Positions 63,577 through 64,000 of a stretch of 64,000 bases of DNA are shown in pieces (the stretch's first letter is position 1; each line of letters begins with the position of its first letter). The DNA is from Gammaproteobacteria bacterium (lineage in GTDB: Bacteria; Pseudomonadota; Gammaproteobacteria; Enterobacterales; Alteromonadaceae): NCBI GenBank assembly GCA_017302255.1, contig JAFLDV010000011.1, positions 42,270 to 106,269 of the forward strand. The letters run 5' to 3'. The position numbers and the translations under genes are program-made. The notes beneath the pieces are model-generated. The model was not told where the DNA came from. It searched no databases and saw only the letters and a list, made by a program, of their open reading frames with translations.

Positions 63577-64000
63577 GTGCAACAAATCAAAGTATTAATT
63601 GTTGACGACTCAGCGCTGATCCGCAGTATTTTAAGCGAAATAGTGCGCAGTGATCCGCAACTAATTTTAGTTGGCGCAGCACCCGATGCCTATGTCGCAA
63701 AAGACTTAGTCAATCAATACGCCCCGGACGTGATAACCCTTGATGTGGAGATGCCAAAAGTCGATGGTTTAACTTTCCTCGACCGCTTAATGAAAGCTCG
63801 GCCAACGCCTGTGATCATGATTTCTAGCCTTACCGAAAGTGGTGCTGAAGTGACATTTCGTGCTCTGGAACTGGGTGCTGTTGATTTTATAGCAAAGCCA
63901 AAGCTTGATATTAGACATGGCATCGAGGCTTATCAGCAGGAAATCATTAACAAAATTAAGAGTGCCGCAAGTGCTAATGTACGGCGGCCACGCTTAAAGC
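63577..64000 (+). CDS. cheB: Chemotaxis methylesterase CheB, N-terminal part (runs off window)
   Basis: From a GTG at 63577 the frame is open to the window end (141 codons). The peptide starts MQQIKVLIVDDSALIRSIL, with acceptor Asp in VITLDVEMPKVDG, PVIMISSL and Lys in FIAKPK: the CheB-type receiver domain. The C-terminal methylesterase domain lies beyond the window. AGGATGAA precedes the GTG closely, and cheD ends 10 bases upstream, so it belongs to the same operon. Confidence 0.93.
   Translation, partial: MQQIKVLIVDDSALIRSILSEIVRSDPQLILVGAAPDAYVAKDLVNQYAPDVITLDVEMPKVDGLTFLDRLMKARPTPVIMISSLTESGAEVTFRALELGAVDFIAKPKLDIRHGIEAYQQEIINKIKSAASANVRRPRLK

Noticed and set aside
1..64000. Mobile elements, prophage, CRISPR, toxin-antitoxin or restriction systems
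   Set aside because: No transposase, integrase, spaced direct repeats, or paired toxin-antitoxin genes were recognised; gene content and composition look like stable core chromosome plus a signalling island.

Overview
The window looks like a chromosomal segment of a mid-to-low GC gammaproteobacterium of the Alteromonadales/Shewanella/Rheinheimera kind. Supporting this are seqA, cydX, ybfE, ybfF and yaeQ (gammaproteobacterial genes), the order uvrY-uvrC-pgsA followed by Gly-Cys-Leu tRNAs and the order fur...fldA-ybfE...ybfF/seqA-pgm (both as in enteric relatives), a D-2-hydroxyglutarate dehydrogenase of YdiJ type, and large beta-propeller signalling proteins that are common in marine members. 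The genus cannot be fixed from sequence reading alone. I saw no insertion sequence, prophage, CRISPR array, integrase or obvious composition break.

Layout. 1-6.5 kb: the start of a leftward lipoprotein gene cut by the window edge, a long-type GAPDH, an M14 carboxypeptidase, then a zinc-ribbon protein, YeaC and a DUF349 protein in tight succession. 6.5-11.6 kb: ansA, tRNA-Ser, uvrY-uvrC-pgsA and a four-tRNA cluster. 11.7-17.1 kb: a small membrane protein, an aldo/keto reductase, a class C acid phosphatase and a beta-propeller diguanylate cyclase. 17.1-23.5 kb: a leftward cydA-cydB-cydX-cydD-cydC block (cytochrome bd oxidase plus its assembly ABC transporter) with an FNR-like box upstream. 23.5-27.1 kb: ETF-ubiquinone oxidoreductase divergent from etfBA, with two palindromes in the shared control region. 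27.1-36.3 kb: housekeeping genes fur, fldA, ybfE, ybfF, seqA, pgm and glgP with a few small partners. 36.4-44.2 kb: a small membrane protein, ydiJ, a histidine-rich TonB-dependent receptor with a Zur-like box, yaeQ and trhO.

44.4-64 kb is one signalling island. A hybrid histidine kinase, a REC-EAL phosphodiesterase and a REC protein run rightward and meet a leftward beta-propeller histidine kinase. Then come Hpt, a short chemoreceptor-like protein, STAS, REC-PP2C-HATPase, cheY, cheA, cheW, a PAS-containing MCP, cheR, cheD and the first part of cheB, which runs off the window. The core order cheY-cheA-cheW-mcp-cheR-cheD-cheB resembles the Che2 (F7-type) cluster of Pseudomonas aeruginosa. The MCP ends in a xWxxF pentapeptide, the known tether for CheR. 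The STAS and REC-PP2C-HATPase pair matches the architecture of partner-switch modules (HsbA/HsbR, CrsA/CrsR), so this operon probably couples a chemosensory array to an anti-sigma or c-di-GMP output.

Three real genes fall outside simple long-ORF calls and were read directly: the edge lipoprotein (1-105, minus), cydX (20394-20501, minus) and the cheB start (63577-64000). cydD also appears to lack an ATG, GTG or TTG at its proper start; an ATT overlapping the cydX stop is the best candidate.
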